Assembly: GCF_020151015.1 (NCBI RefSeq)
Contig: NZ_CP083746.1
Coordinates: 4,121,001 to 4,185,000 of the forward strand
Source of the DNA: Pseudomonas sp. p1(2021b)
GTDB lineage: Bacteria > Pseudomonadota > Gammaproteobacteria > Pseudomonadales > Pseudomonadaceae
Direction of reading: 5' to 3'
DNA length: 64,000 nucleotides
The notes beneath the pieces were generated by a model. It worked only from the letters and a program-made list of their open reading frames with translations, did not search any database and had not been told where the DNA came from. The translations under genes were made by a program, and so were the position numbers. Shown in pieces: positions 20,363 to 31,154 of this stretch (its first letter is position 1; each line of letters starts with the position of its first letter).

Positions 20363-23300
20363 TGGCGTTTCTCGAAAGGTTTCACAAAGGTGATTCTAGG
20401 CTCTTTCCAGGGCCCCTCGACGCGGTAGTGCACGCTGGCGAAACGCGACACCCGATCACCGATCAGACGATCAACCAGGAACAACGCACCGCCGACGGCC
20501 GGCGCACCGACGATCAGGGCAGCCAGCGGCAGGTTGTTGGTGACCGGCAGGCTGACCTGCAGGTTGGCATCGACGCGGTCGCGGACCAGGTCGAGGGTGC
20601 CATCGAGCTCGAAATTGCTCGATGGCCCGGTGATGGTGATCGGCTCGCGGGTCACGTAGACCCCTTCGCTGGCGACCAGCAGGCCTTTGACCCGGTCGTA
20701 GGCCAGGCCTTTGTCGAACAGGTCGGAGAAGTCCAGGCGCAGGCGGCGGCCGATGGAGTTGAAATTGAGCAGGCCGAACACCCGCAGTGCCTGGGCCCCG
20801 CCCTCCACCTCGACGAACTGGCCGGAACGCAAGGCGGCATCGAGGCTGCCGGAAAAGCGCTTGAGCCCGACCCAGGCCGGCGAACCTGGCCAGCGGCCAT
20901 CCACGTCCAGGCGGAAGTCGCGGCTGGTGGCGGTGGGCGCAAAGCCCCAGGCCTTGAGCACATCGGCGAGATTCTTGCCTTCCAGGCGGCCTTTGTACCA
21001 ACTGCCCGTGCTCCCCGGCTCCCTTTCCCAGCCACCGCTGCCATCGATGCGCAGGCCCTTGAGATCCAGATCGACATCATCGAATTTCATGCCGCGCGGG
21101 GTAGGCCGCAGCTTGACCGCGAAACTGCCGAACAGGTCATCACCGCGGTACAGCTTGTCGACGGTCAGATCCAGGGCTGGCACCTTGCGTGGGTCGAAAT
21201 TGCCCAAGGGGTCCGGTGCATCTTCGGGTTGCTGGCCGGTAGGTTCACCGGGGGGTAGGCGCAGGGTCTGCAACCTGACGACCATGGGCGCGGCCTTGGC
21301 ATCGGGGATGCGCGCATTACCGATGACTTCGCGGCTGTCCAGGCGCAGGTCCCAGGTACCCGCCCCACGCACCAGGCGCACGACAGCCTGGTTCAAGTCC
21401 ATGTCGAACGCCTTGAGCCGGCCGATGCTCAGGTCCACGCCCTGCAGACGCTGCCTGGCGTTACCGCCTGGGTCCTGGCCTGCCAAGCGCTCCATCTGTG
21501 CTTGCCAGGGCGCCAGGTCCAAGGCTTCCAGGCGCCCACGAACCCGCACGCCCTGGCCTGCCGGAACCTGTGCGCGACCGCTGCCCAGCAGCAACTCGCC
21601 TCGCCCCTGGGCCAGGTTCTCGACGGGCGCGGCATAGGCCAGGTGCGCAAGGTCGCCGTAGCTGGCCTCCAGGCGTCGCTCGGGCCCTTGCAGGGTCATG
21701 CTGAAGCGGCTGTCCAGGGTATCCTGCGCAGCCTTGGTGAAAGGCGCAGGCAGGTCGATGGCCAGCCCCTTGAGCGAGGAGTTCACGGTCAAGCGGTTGT
21801 CGCGGCCTCCCAGGCTCACCTGCAACTGGTAGGGCAGCTCGCCCGCAGCCGGCAGGGGTTGATCGAACTTCAACCAATCGGTCAGCGCCTTCAGGGCCAC
21901 GGTTCCCTTGGCATCGATGCGGGTCTGGATCTGCCCGGGCTGGCCTTCGGCGAAGATCTGCGCCGTGACGGGTTTGCCGAATGCCTGGAAGGCGATGCCC
22001 TTGCCGCTCAGGCCTTTATCCAGGTCGAAGCTGAAATCACCCTTGAGCCGGCTCAGATCCAGGGTCGGCGGCGCCACCTTCAGGCGCGCGTCGGCCGTGG
22101 CGAAATCGACCACGACCTTGGGCCGCTCGCCACGGGCCAGGGGAATGTCGAGCTTGACCTTGCCCTTGAGCGGCCCCTCGCCTTCCCAGCCGGCGAAGAT
22201 CTCGCCCGTGCCGATGGGCGCTTGCTGCAGGATCTTCAAACCGTCGCCCAGACGCCCGTCGAAATCGCCGTTCAGGTACAGGTGGCTGTGCTGGCCCTCG
22301 TCGACGTGGGGAATGTCGACGCTGACATCGCGTACCTGGGTATCGAGCAACAGCCCGCGCCGGGCCTTGATGCGCACGCCGCTGTCCTCGATGTAGACAT
22401 CACCGTCGACCTGCTGCACCTGGGGCCAGCCAGGCTGGAAGTCCAGGGCGGCGTCATGGACTTTGAAGAACAGGCTGATGCTGCGGGCCTCAGGGGCAAC
22501 CCCATGGTTCAGCGAGCCCTGGTACTGGAAATAGCCCTCGTCCACGGCGCCCTTGACGATGGCACTGCGCAGCCATTCATCCAGCGCAGGGCTGAGCACC
22601 TCGGGCAGGTACTTGGCGGTATAGCGGCCATCGCCCTCGGTCAGGCCCACCCGTAGATCCATGTAGTCCTCACGACCCTCCTCGAACAGCAGACGGATGA
22701 GGAAGTCGGCGGCGATCTTGCCTTCCTCGCCGAGCACCTTGATATAAGGCGCAACGAGGGTGAAGCCTTCCTTGTCCAGACGCCAGGTAAGCCGTGCGTT
22801 GGCTTTCTGGTAGTGCCAAGGTTTGGCGAAGATCGGGTACAGGTGCAGCATGAAGGCGTCGGTATCCAGGCGCAGCTCACCTTGGCCAAGATCGCCGCTG
22901 ATGCTGCCGTTGACGTTTCCGGCCGCCGGGGCGTTGTGGTAGGCATCGAAGCCGACCTTCTCCAGGTTGGCAGCGAACGCCAGGCGCTGGTCGCCTTCGG
23001 CCTTGGGGCGGATATCCAGGCGCAGGTTGCGCAGCGAGCCGGTGACCTTGAGCCCATCGACCACGGCCATGAGTTTGTCCGGCAGCGGCGCCAGCGCATC
23101 GACCAGGGGCGTCAACGGAGTCAGGTCCAGGCGGTCGGCCTGTACCTGCCAGCGGTCCTGGGTCGGGTCCTGCCTGACCTGCAGATGGGTCTCCCAGCGG
23201 GTGTCGCCCAGGCTCATGGCGAGCGAATCGACCACACCCTCGACCCCATTCTCGCCCCGCTGGAACCACGCCGACACCGCCAGGTTATCCACGGTGACCG

Positions 23301-24168
23301 CCTTGCGCCCGGTGTAGGCCCCGCGCAACTGCGGCGCGTTGAGACGTACCACAGCGCGCTGCAGCTGGCCGTTGCGCCAGTCGACCCAGAATTCACCGCC
23401 GGCCCGCAGTGTCTCGGCCTGCCATTGCCCAAGCAAGCGCGGAGGCAGCCAGCGGGCCCAGTCGCTTTGCGGCAGGCTCAGGTAGGCCTGCACCTGGCCA
23501 TCGCGCCAGGCCTTGGCAGTGGCACGGCTGCGCAGATTGACCGCCAGGGGTTGGCCGTCGGGCAAGGTGCCACGCAGGTCCAGGGCCTGGCGCGACGGGC
23601 CGGCTTCGAGGCCAAGGCTGACATAGGTAAGGGTAAGCGGATCGCGCTGCCAGGGATGAAGGGTGACCTGGCTGTCGAAGACATCGACCCTGCCCAGCTG
23701 CTGCAGGCGCTGCAGGACCTGCGCGGGGTTCAACGGAGCATCGTCCTGGCGCGGCAAGCCTTCGAGCGCCCAGGCGCCCTGCTCGTCCTCGCGCAGGATA
23801 AGTTGCAGCCCGCCGAGCTGGATACGCGCCAGGCGCAGTTCGCGAGCCTTGAGGCTGGCCCACAGGTCGGGGACCACCTTGACTTCATCCAGGCGCAACG
23901 CCGCAGCCCCTTCGCCCACCTGCAGGTCACGCACGTGCAACACAGGCGCCAGGCCGCTCCAGCGCCCCTCCAGGGCTCCCACGTGCACCGGCAGGCCCAG
24001 CGCCTGCTCGGCCTTGCTCTGGACATCGGCACGGTACTCGGCCACCAGCGGCACCAGTTCCCGACCGAGGCTGACATACAGCGCCACCAGCACCGCCAGC
24101 AGGGCGCAGACTCCCAGCCCCCAGCGGGTCAAGGCGCCTAGAACGTGGGTCAGACGTCCCATGGCCAT
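20359..24168 (-). CDS. yhdP: AsmA-like envelope lipid-transport protein YhdP
   Basis: A 1269-residue giant protein with an N-terminal membrane anchor (about residues 12-32, LTRWGLGVCALLAVLVALYV) and a long periplasmic AsmA-like (DUF3971/AsmA-2) body that likely forms a hydrophobic groove across the periplasm. In E. coli YhdP and its paralogues carry phospholipids to the outer membrane. Two in-frame ATGs (24168 and 24162) follow TTGGAGGG; either may be used. Same strand as rng upstream. It matches functionally with the mla operon of this window, which moves lipid the other way. Confidence 0.92.
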   Translation of the reverse strand: MAMGRLTHVLGALTRWGLGVCALLAVLVALYVSLGRELVPLVAEYRADVQSKAEQALGLPVHVGALEGRWSGLAPVLHVRDLQVGEGAAALRLDEVKVVPDLWASLKARELRLARIQLGGLQLILREDEQGAWALEGLPRQDDAPLNPAQVLQRLQQLGRVDVFDSQVTLHPWQRDPLTLTYVSLGLEAGPSRQALDLRGTLPDGQPLAVNLRSRATAKAWRDGQVQAYLSLPQSDWARWLPPRLLGQWQAETLRAGGEFWVDWRNGQLQRAVVRLNAPQLRGAYTGRKAVTVDNLAVSAWFQRGENGVEGVVDSLAMSLGDTRWETHLQVRQDPTQDRWQVQADRLDLTPLTPLVDALAPLPDKLMAVVDGLKVTGSLRNLRLDIRPKAEGDQRLAFAANLEKVGFDAYHNAPAAGNVNGSISGDLGQGELRLDTDAFMLHLYPIFAKPWHYQKANARLTWRLDKEGFTLVAPYIKVLGEEGKIAADFLIRLLFEEGREDYMDLRVGLTEGDGRYTAKYLPEVLSPALDEWLRSAIVKGAVDEGYFQYQGSLNHGVAPEARSISLFFKVHDAALDFQPGWPQVQQVDGDVYIEDSGVRIKARRGLLLDTQVRDVSVDIPHVDEGQHSHLYLNGDFDGRLGDGLKILQQAPIGTGEIFAGWEGEGPLKGKVKLDIPLARGERPKVVVDFATADARLKVAPPTLDLSRLKGDFSFDLDKGLSGKGIAFQAFGKPVTAQIFAEGQPGQIQTRIDAKGTVALKALTDWLKFDQPLPAAGELPYQLQVSLGGRDNRLTVNSSLKGLAIDLPAPFTKAAQDTLDSRFSMTLQGPERRLEASYGDLAHLAYAAPVENLAQGRGELLLGSGRAQVPAGQGVRVRGRLEALDLAPWQAQMERLAGQDPGGNARQRLQGVDLSIGRLKAFDMDLNQAVVRLVRGAGTWDLRLDSREVIGNARIPDAKAAPMVVRLQTLRLPPGEPTGQQPEDAPDPLGNFDPRKVPALDLTVDKLYRGDDLFGSFAVKLRPTPRGMKFDDVDLDLKGLRIDGSGGWEREPGSTGSWYKGRLEGKNLADVLKAWGFAPTATSRDFRLDVDGRWPGSPAWVGLKRFSGSLDAALRSGQFVEVEGGAQALRVFGLLNFNSIGRRLRLDFSDLFDKGLAYDRVKGLLVASEGVYVTREPITITGPSSNFELDGTLDLVRDRVDANLQVSLPVTNNLPLAALIVGAPAVGGALFLVDRLIGDRVSRFASVHYRVEGPWKEPRITFVKPFEKRQ

Positions 24169-24250
24169 GGCCCTCCAAGTCGTGCCTTAACTATGGCTCG
24201 GTGCCGTGGTTTTACCAGTGCCGCCGAACGCAGAAGGGTTTCAGAACGCG

Positions 24251-25708
24251 TCAGAGCAGCACCACATCGTATTGTTCCTGGGAATACATGGACTCGACCT
24301 GGAAGCGAATGGTTCGGCCGATGAATGCCTCGAGTTCGGCCACGTTGCCGGACTCTTCATCCAGCAGGCGGTCGACCACCTTCTGGTTGGCCAGCACCCG
24401 ATAGCCCTCGGCCTGGTAGGCCCGGGCCTCGCGGAGGATTTCACGGAAGATTTCGTAGCACACGGTTTCAGGGGTCTTCAGCTTGCCGCGCCCCTGGCAG
24501 GCGATGCACGGCTCGCACAGCACCTGCTCGAGGCTCTCGCGGGTACGCTTGCGAGTCATCTGCACCAACCCAAGCTCGGTGATGCCGATGATGTTGGTCT
24601 TGGCATGGTCACGCTCGAGCTGCTTCTCGAGGGTACGCAGGACCTGGCGCTGGTGATCCTCATCCTCCATGTCGATGAAGTCGATGATGATGATGCCGCC
24701 GATGTTGCGCAGGCGCAGTTGCCGGGCGATGGCGGTGGCGGCCTCGAGGTTGGTCTTGAAGATGGTTTCCTCGAGGTTGCGGTGGCCGACGAAGGCGCCG
24801 GTATTGACGTCGATGGTGGTCATCGCCTCGGCCGGGTCGACCACCAGGTAGCCACCGGACTTGAGCGGCACCTTGCGCTCCAGGGCACGCTGGATCTCGT
24901 CCTCGACGCCATACAGGTCGAAGATCGGCCGCTCGCCTGGGTAGTGCTCGAGACGGTCGGCGATTTCCGGCATGAGTTCGGCGACGAACTGCGTGGTCTT
25001 CTGGAAGGTTTCCCGCGAGTCGATGCGGATCTTCTCGATCTTGGGGTTGACCAGGTCGCGCAACGTGCGCAGGGCCAGCCCCAGGTCTTCGTAGATCACC
25101 AAGGGGGCACCGCAGGTCTTGATCTGGCTGCCGATCTGCTCCCACAGCCTGCGCAGGTAGCGGATGTCCTGCAGGATATCGTCGGCACGGGCGCCTTCGG
25201 CAGCGGTGCGCAGGATGAAGCCGCCGGCGTCCTTGATGTCTTCCTTTTCGACACAATCGCTGACCACCTGCTTGAGCCGCTCGCGCTCGGCCTCGTCCTC
25301 GATCTTCAGGGAAATACCCACATGGCTGCTGCGTGGCATGTAGACCAGGTAGCGCGACGGGATCGACAGCTGGGTAGTCAGGCGAGCGCCCTTGGTGCCG
25401 ATCGGGTCTTTCGTGACCTGCACCACCAGGGCCTGGCCTTCGTGGACCAGCGCGGTGATGTTTTCCACCGCCGAGCCTTCGCGCTGGGAGATCTCCGATG
25501 CATGGATGAACGCAGCACGCTCCAGGCCGATATCGACGAAAGCCGCCTGCATGCCTGGCAGCACGCGCACCACCTTGCCTTTGTAGATATTGCCAACGAT
25601 GCCCCGGCGCTGGGTGCGCTCGACATGCACCTCCTGCAACACGCCGTTCTCCACCACTGCCACGCGTGATTCCATCGGGGTGATGTTGATCAGGATCTCT
25701 TCACTCAT
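24251..25708 (-). CDS. rng: Ribonuclease G
   Basis: A 485-residue endoribonuclease that matures the 16S rRNA 5' end and turns over some mRNAs. It has an N-terminal S1-like RNA-binding part (GNIYKGKVVRVLPGMQAAFVDIG, about 38-60), the metal-site aspartates within GGIIIIDFIDMEDEDHQRQ (about 300), and a Zn-link motif CEPCIACQGRG. The length excludes RNase E. The neighbourhood mreBCD-maf-rng is conserved in many gammaproteobacteria. Confidence 0.96.
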   Translation of the reverse strand: MSEEILINITPMESRVAVVENGVLQEVHVERTQRRGIVGNIYKGKVVRVLPGMQAAFVDIGLERAAFIHASEISQREGSAVENITALVHEGQALVVQVTKDPIGTKGARLTTQLSIPSRYLVYMPRSSHVGISLKIEDEAERERLKQVVSDCVEKEDIKDAGGFILRTAAEGARADDILQDIRYLRRLWEQIGSQIKTCGAPLVIYEDLGLALRTLRDLVNPKIEKIRIDSRETFQKTTQFVAELMPEIADRLEHYPGERPIFDLYGVEDEIQRALERKVPLKSGGYLVVDPAEAMTTIDVNTGAFVGHRNLEETIFKTNLEAATAIARQLRLRNIGGIIIIDFIDMEDEDHQRQVLRTLEKQLERDHAKTNIIGITELGLVQMTRKRTRESLEQVLCEPCIACQGRGKLKTPETVCYEIFREILREARAYQAEGYRVLANQKVVDRLLDEESGNVAELEAFIGRTIRFQVESMYSQEQYDVVLL

Positions 25709-25762
25709 GGCAGGCTCTCGTAAAAGGTCTTGGGTAATGATGGATCGCCGTCAGGTCGCTGG

Positions 25763-26362
25763 CTAGCGCGAAGCTGGAACCTCATGTTGCTGCCAGCACG
25801 GGATGGAGAACTGCTCCAACAACTGGGCGGTCTCGAACAGGGGCAGGCCGACGACGGTCGAATAGCTGCCCATCAGTTCCCTGACGAACACCGCGCCCAG
25901 GCCCTGGATGGCATAGCCTCCGGCCTTGTCCTGTGGCTCGCCGGTGGCCCAGTAGCGCTCGGCCTCTTCAGGGCTGATCGCGCGGAAATACACATGGGTC
26001 CCGACGCAGACATCCAGGCAACGCTGGCCGTCGGTCACGGCCACGGCGGTGATGACCTGATGGTGGTCATTGGACAGTTTGGCCAGCATGGCCAAGGCAT
26101 GCTCGCGATCACGGGGCTTGCCAAGGATCTGGCACGCGTGGGAAACGATCGTGTCCGCCCCGAGCACCACGCCCGGGCCGTCCAACTGGGCAAAACCCGC
26201 TGCGGCCTTGGCCCGGGCCAGGCGCACCGCGTAGGCCGAGACACCCTCGTCGGGCAGCGGGGTTTCGTCGATGTCGGCCTTGATGATGGTGAACGGTACG
26301 CCGATCTGGGTAAGCAGCTCACGGCGACGTGGCGAGGCGGAGGCCAGGTACAGCGGCTTCAT
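25763..26362 (-). CDS. maf: Maf-family nucleotide pyrophosphatase (YhdE type)
   Basis: A 199-residue Maf protein; this subgroup hydrolyses dTTP and UTP and modified nucleotides and is linked to septum formation. Family hallmarks are [14 protein letters not shown] at the N-terminus and VVLGADTIV with the catalytic aspartate. It lies between mreD and rng, the usual place for the YhdE-type paralogue. The C-terminal [11 protein letters not shown] tail appears lineage-specific. Confidence 0.93.
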   Translation of the reverse strand: MKPLYLASASPRRRELLTQIGVPFTIIKADIDETPLPDEGVSAYAVRLARAKAAAGFAQLDGPGVVLGADTIVSHACQILGKPRDREHALAMLAKLSNDHHQVITAVAVTDGQRCLDVCVGTHVYFRAISPEEAERYWATGEPQDKAGGYAIQGLGAVFVRELMGSYSTVVGLPLFETAQLLEQFSIPCWQQHEVPASR

Positions 26363-26393
26363 GTCGACATCTCCCTGTCAGTCGGCGGTGCCG

Positions 26394-26885
26394 TCAGTTG
26401 ATATGCAAGCGTCGGCGCAGGTCGCGCAGGGCGAAACTGATCCAGGGCCAGAGCAAGGCACTGATCACTGCCGACCAGACCAGCGCCAGCGTTGGCAGGC
26501 GGTTGCCGGTCAGGGCGCTAAGCCACAGCTGGATCAACTGGGCGATACCGAAGATCACCAGGATCACCAGGCTCTGCTGCCACATCGGATACATGCGCAG
26601 GCGCTGTTGCAGGGACAGCACCAGGAAGGTGATCAAGGTCAGTACCAGGGCGTTTTGCCCAAGTAGCGTGCCGTACAGGACGTCTTCGGCCAGACCCAGG
26701 ACGAAAGCGGTGGTCATGCCGACCTTGTTGGGCACCGCGAGGGTCCAGAAGGATACCAGCATCGCCAGCCACATAGGGCGGAACACTTCCATGAACTGGG
26801 GCATCGGCGAGACGCTGAGCAACAGGCCGATCGCGAAGGTCAGCCAGATGGCCCAGCCGTTCTTGCTGCGGGAACGCGCCATCAT
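26394..26885 (-). CDS. mreD: Rod shape-determining protein MreD
   Basis: A 163-residue inner-membrane protein with about five hydrophobic helices, part of the elongasome. Conserved segment RPMWLAMLVSFWTLAVPNKVGMTTAFVLGLAEDVLYGTLLG is recognisable in its pieces. Its first codon overlaps the mreC stop by 4 nt. It acts with MreC, RodA, PBP2 and MreB in lateral wall growth. Confidence 0.93.
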   Translation of the reverse strand: MMARSRSKNGWAIWLTFAIGLLLSVSPMPQFMEVFRPMWLAMLVSFWTLAVPNKVGMTTAFVLGLAEDVLYGTLLGQNALVLTLITFLVLSLQQRLRMYPMWQQSLVILVIFGIAQLIQLWLSALTGNRLPTLALVWSAVISALLWPWISFALRDLRRRLHIN

Positions 26886-27967
26886 TCTCTCCGGGGTGGG
26901 TTCGGGGCCGCAGGGGCCGATGCCGGGCTGGCAGGTGCCGCCGCAGGCGCCACGGGCGCGGTGGGAGCAGGTGCGGCAGCAGGCGCCGCAGGTACAGGCG
27001 TTGCCGGTGCAGCGCCAGGTGCAGCGGGCGCCGGCGCGGGCGCGGTCTGCCCGTTTCCACCGGTGGCCTGGCCTTGTTCCGGTGCGCCCTTGCGGTCGGC
27101 CTCTTCCTGGGCGAGTGCAGCGTCCGTGGCCCGCTCCTCTGGCGTACGCCGGTCGCTGAACACCAGCAGCATGTAGCGGCTGCGGTTGAGCGCGGCCGTG
27201 GGAATGGCACGGACGATGGCGAACGGCTGGCCGGAGTCGTGGATCACTTCGTTGACCGTGGCCACTGGGTAACCCGCCGGGAAACGCTGGCCCATACCGG
27301 AGCTGACCAGCAGGTCACCTTCCTTGATGTCGGCGGTATCCGCCACATGGCGCAGCTCCAGGCGCTCCGGGTTGCCGGTGCCGCTGGCGATGGCGCGCAG
27401 GCCGTTACGGTTGACCTGCACCGGGATGCTGTGGGTGGTGTCGGTCAGCAGCAACACCCGGGCGGTGTAAGGCATCAGCTCCACCACCTGCCCCATCAGG
27501 CCCCGGGCGTCGAGCACCGGCTGGCCGAGGAACACGCCGTCGCGCTCGCCCTTGTTGATCAGGATGCGGTGGGTGAACGGGTTGGGGTCGACGCCGATGA
27601 GTTCGGCCACTTCGACCTTCTCGTTGACCAGCGCCGAGGAATTGAGCAGCTCGCGCAGCCGCACGTTCTGCTCGGTCAGGGCCGCCAGCTTCTGCAGGCG
27701 CCCCTGCAGCAGCAGGGCTTCGGTCTTGAGTTTCTCGTTTTCCGCGATCAGCTCGGTACGGCTGCCGAACTGGCTGGCCACACCCTGCCACAGGCGCTGC
27801 GGCAGGTCGGTGATCCAATAGGACTCCATCAGCACCAGCCCCATCTGGCTGCGCACGGGCTTGAGCACGGCGAAACGCGAGTCGACCACCATCAGCGCGA
27901 CCGACAGCACCACCAGTACCAGGAGACGAACGCCCAGCGAAGGGCCCTTGGAGAAAAGCGGTTTAAT
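26882..27967 (-). CDS. mreC: Rod shape-determining protein MreC, apparent ATT start
   Basis: A periplasmic elongasome protein anchored by one N-terminal helix. The conserved N-terminus IKPLFSKGPSLGVRLLVLV is encoded, but the only plausible first codon is ATT at 27967-27965, preceded by GAGGAA at a 6-nt gap; the frame upstream holds no ATG, GTG or TTG before a stop. From ATT the protein has 361 residues. The first usable canonical codon, GTG 27913, would delete 18 residues and part of the membrane anchor. A coiled coil spans about 80-115 and two beta domains follow. The C-terminal 60 residues are almost only Ala and Pro. The stop overlaps mreD by 4 nt. Confidence 0.85.
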   Translation of the reverse strand: MKPLFSKGPSLGVRLLVLVVLSVALMVVDSRFAVLKPVRSQMGLVLMESYWITDLPQRLWQGVASQFGSRTELIAENEKLKTEALLLQGRLQKLAALTEQNVRLRELLNSSALVNEKVEVAELIGVDPNPFTHRILINKGERDGVFLGQPVLDARGLMGQVVELMPYTARVLLLTDTTHSIPVQVNRNGLRAIASGTGNPERLELRHVADTADIKEGDLLVSSGMGQRFPAGYPVATVNEVIHDSGQPFAIVRAIPTAALNRSRYMLLVFSDRRTPEERATDAALAQEEADRKGAPEQGQATGGNGQTAPAPAPAAPGAAPATPVPAAPAAAPAPTAPVAPAAAPASPASAPAAPNPPRRE

Positions 27968-28077
27968 GGGCCGTTCCTCGTGGACGACGATTCAGGAGGT
28001 CATTGGACATGAAGCAATGCACCGGCCTGCTTGCGGGTTGACGGAAACGGCGCCCGGACGGACGCCAGCCCAGCGCA

Positions 28078-28140
28078 TACAGGTAGCACTGTGTGCGCTA
28101 CCTGTAAACCGGGGCGAACACCATCCATGCAGGCATGGAT
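28078..28140 (-). promoter_or_regulatory. Two hairpins in the mreB-mreC gap
   Basis: TACAGGTAGC at 28078-28087 is a perfect inverted repeat of 28097-28106, and ATCCATGC at 28123-28130 is inverted at 28133-28140. Neither is followed by a T-run on the minus strand. They lie in the 182-nt gap between mreB and mreC and could reduce read-through or protect mreB mRNA. Confidence 0.5.
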
Positions 28141-28149
28141 GGCGCAGGA

Positions 28150-29199
<1,050 letters not shown>

Positions 29200-29388
29200 C
29201 TAGGCAAAGCGTGGGTAAAAAAGTGCGGCAAACTCTAACAATGGCAGGGATTTTGGGCAAGGAGCCAATATGTTAAATTGGCAGTTTTTCCGAGCACGCC
29301 AGCCGATGATCGTCGTCGTATGACCATCAAAATGCTGGCATGTTCCTCACTTCGGACCCCATCCGTTCCGTTTCTCCTGGAGATCCCC

Positions 29389-29676
29389 ATGGCGCTTCAA
29401 CGCTGCGACGTGGAAAAGATCGCCCATCTGGCCCGCCTGGGCCTGAATGAAGGCGAACTGCCACGCATTACCGATGCCTTGAACAGTATTCTCGGGCTGG
29501 TCGACCAGATGCAAGCCGTCGACACCAGCGGCATCGAGCCCCTGGCCCACCCCCTGGAGGCCAGCCAGCGCCTGCGCCCCGACCAGGTCACCGAAAGCAA
29601 CCAGCGCGACCGCTACCAGGCCATCGCCCCGGCGACCGAAAACGGCCTGTACCTGGTTCCGAAAGTCATCGAGTAA
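29389..29676 (+). CDS. gatC: Asp/Glu-tRNA amidotransferase subunit C
   Basis: A 95-residue scaffold subunit of GatCAB, which turns misacylated Asp-tRNA(Asn) or Glu-tRNA(Gln) into the amide forms. It starts [21 protein letters not shown] at ATG 29389, preceded by CTGGAGATCCCC. The C-terminal LVPKVIE tail is typical. It is followed by gatA after 15 nt. Confidence 0.95.
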   Translation: MALQRCDVEKIAHLARLGLNEGELPRITDALNSILGLVDQMQAVDTSGIEPLAHPLEASQRLRPDQVTESNQRDRYQAIAPATENGLYLVPKVIE

Positions 29677-29691
29677 GGGAAAGAGCCTGCC

Positions 29692-31143
29692 ATGCATCAA
29701 TTGACCCTGGCCGAGATCGCCCGCGGACTCGCCGACAAGTCGTTTTCTTCCGAAGAGCTGACCGGCGCCCTGCTGGCGCGTATCAAGCAGCTCGACCCAC
29801 AGATCAACAGCTTCATCAGCATCACCGAGGAACAAGCCCTGCAACAGGCCCGCGCCGCCGACGCCCGCCGCGCCAACGGCGAAGCCGGTGCCCTGCTCGG
29901 TGCGCCGATCGCCCACAAGGACCTGTTCTGCACCAGCGGCATCCGCACCAGCTGCGGCTCGAAGATGCTCGACAACTTCAAGGCACCCTATGACGCCACC
30001 GTGGTCGCCAAGCTGGCCGAAGCCGGCATGGTCACCCTGGGCAAAACCAACATGGACGAGTTCGCCATGGGCTCGGCCAACGAGTCCAGCCACTATGGCG
30101 CGGTGAAGAACCCGTGGAACCTCGAGCACGTGCCTGGCGGCTCCTCGGGCGGTTCGGCCGCCGCCGTCGCCGCGCGCCTGCTGCCGGTGGCCACCGGCAC
30201 CGATACCGGCGGTTCGATCCGCCAGCCGGCGGCCCTGACCAACCTCACTGGCCTCAAGCCCACCTACGGCCGCGTCTCGCGCTGGGGCATGATCGCCTAT
30301 GCCTCGAGCCTCGACCAGGGCGGCCCGATGGCCCGCACCGCCGAAGACTGCGCCCTGCTGCTGCAAGGCATGGCCGGGTTCGACGCCAAGGACTCCACCA
30401 GCATCGACGAGCCGGTGCCGGACTACAGCGCCAACCTGAACGCGCCGCTCGAAGGCCTGCGCATCGGCCTGCCGAAGGAATACTTCGGCGCCGGCCTCGA
30501 CCCGCGCATCGCCGACCTGGTCCAGACCAGCGTCAAAGAGCTGCAGAAGCTCGGCGCGGTGATCAAGGAAATCAGCCTGCCGAACATGCAGCACGCCATC
30601 CCCGCGTACTACGTGATCGCACCGGCAGAAGCTTCCTCCAACCTGTCGCGCTTCGACGGCGTACGTTTCGGTTACCGCTGCGAGGAGCCCAAGGACCTCA
30701 CCGACCTGTACAAGCGCTCCCGTGGCGAAGGCTTCGGCGTCGAAGTGCAGCGCCGTATCATGGTCGGCACCTACGCCCTGTCGGCCGGCTACTACGACGC
30801 CTACTACGTGAAGGCGCAGCAGATCCGCCGCCTGATCAAGAACGACTTCATGGCCGCCTTCAACGACGTCGACCTGATCCTTGGCCCGACCACGCCGAAC
30901 CCGGCCTGGAAGCTCGGCGCCAAGAGCAGCGACCCGGTCGCCGCCTACCTCGAGGACGTCTACACCATCACCGCCAACCTGGCGGGCCTGCCGGGCCTGT
31001 CGATGCCGGCCGGTTTCGTCGATGGCCTGCCGGTCGGCGTGCAGCTGCTGGCCCCGTACTTCCAGGAAGGCCGCCTGCTCAACGTCGCGCACCGCTACCA
31101 GCAAGTCACCGACTGGCACACCCGCGCTCCTAACGGCTTCTGA
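29692..31143 (+). CDS. gatA: Asp/Glu-tRNA amidotransferase subunit A
   Basis: A 483-residue amidase-signature glutaminase that releases ammonia for GatB. The Ser-cisSer-Lys triad regions are APIAHKDLF (Lys), [13 protein letters not shown] and [10 protein letters not shown] (Ser). The gene order gatCAB and spacing of 15 and 11 nt show an operon. Presence of GatCAB implies indirect formation of Asn-tRNA(Asn) and/or Gln-tRNA(Gln). Confidence 0.97.
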   Translation: MHQLTLAEIARGLADKSFSSEELTGALLARIKQLDPQINSFISITEEQALQQARAADARRANGEAGALLGAPIAHKDLFCTSGIRTSCGSKMLDNFKAPYDATVVAKLAEAGMVTLGKTNMDEFAMGSANESSHYGAVKNPWNLEHVPGGSSGGSAAAVAARLLPVATGTDTGGSIRQPAALTNLTGLKPTYGRVSRWGMIAYASSLDQGGPMARTAEDCALLLQGMAGFDAKDSTSIDEPVPDYSANLNAPLEGLRIGLPKEYFGAGLDPRIADLVQTSVKELQKLGAVIKEISLPNMQHAIPAYYVIAPAEASSNLSRFDGVRFGYRCEEPKDLTDLYKRSRGEGFGVEVQRRIMVGTYALSAGYYDAYYVKAQQIRRLIKNDFMAAFNDVDLILGPTTPNPAWKLGAKSSDPVAAYLEDVYTITANLAGLPGLSMPAGFVDGLPVGVQLLAPYFQEGRLLNVAHRYQQVTDWHTRAPNGF

Positions 31144-31154
31144 GGAATTCACAC

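Noticed and set aside
29347..31152. 601-codon minus-strand frame across gatC-gatA
   Set aside because: Antisense to essential, clearly identified gat genes.
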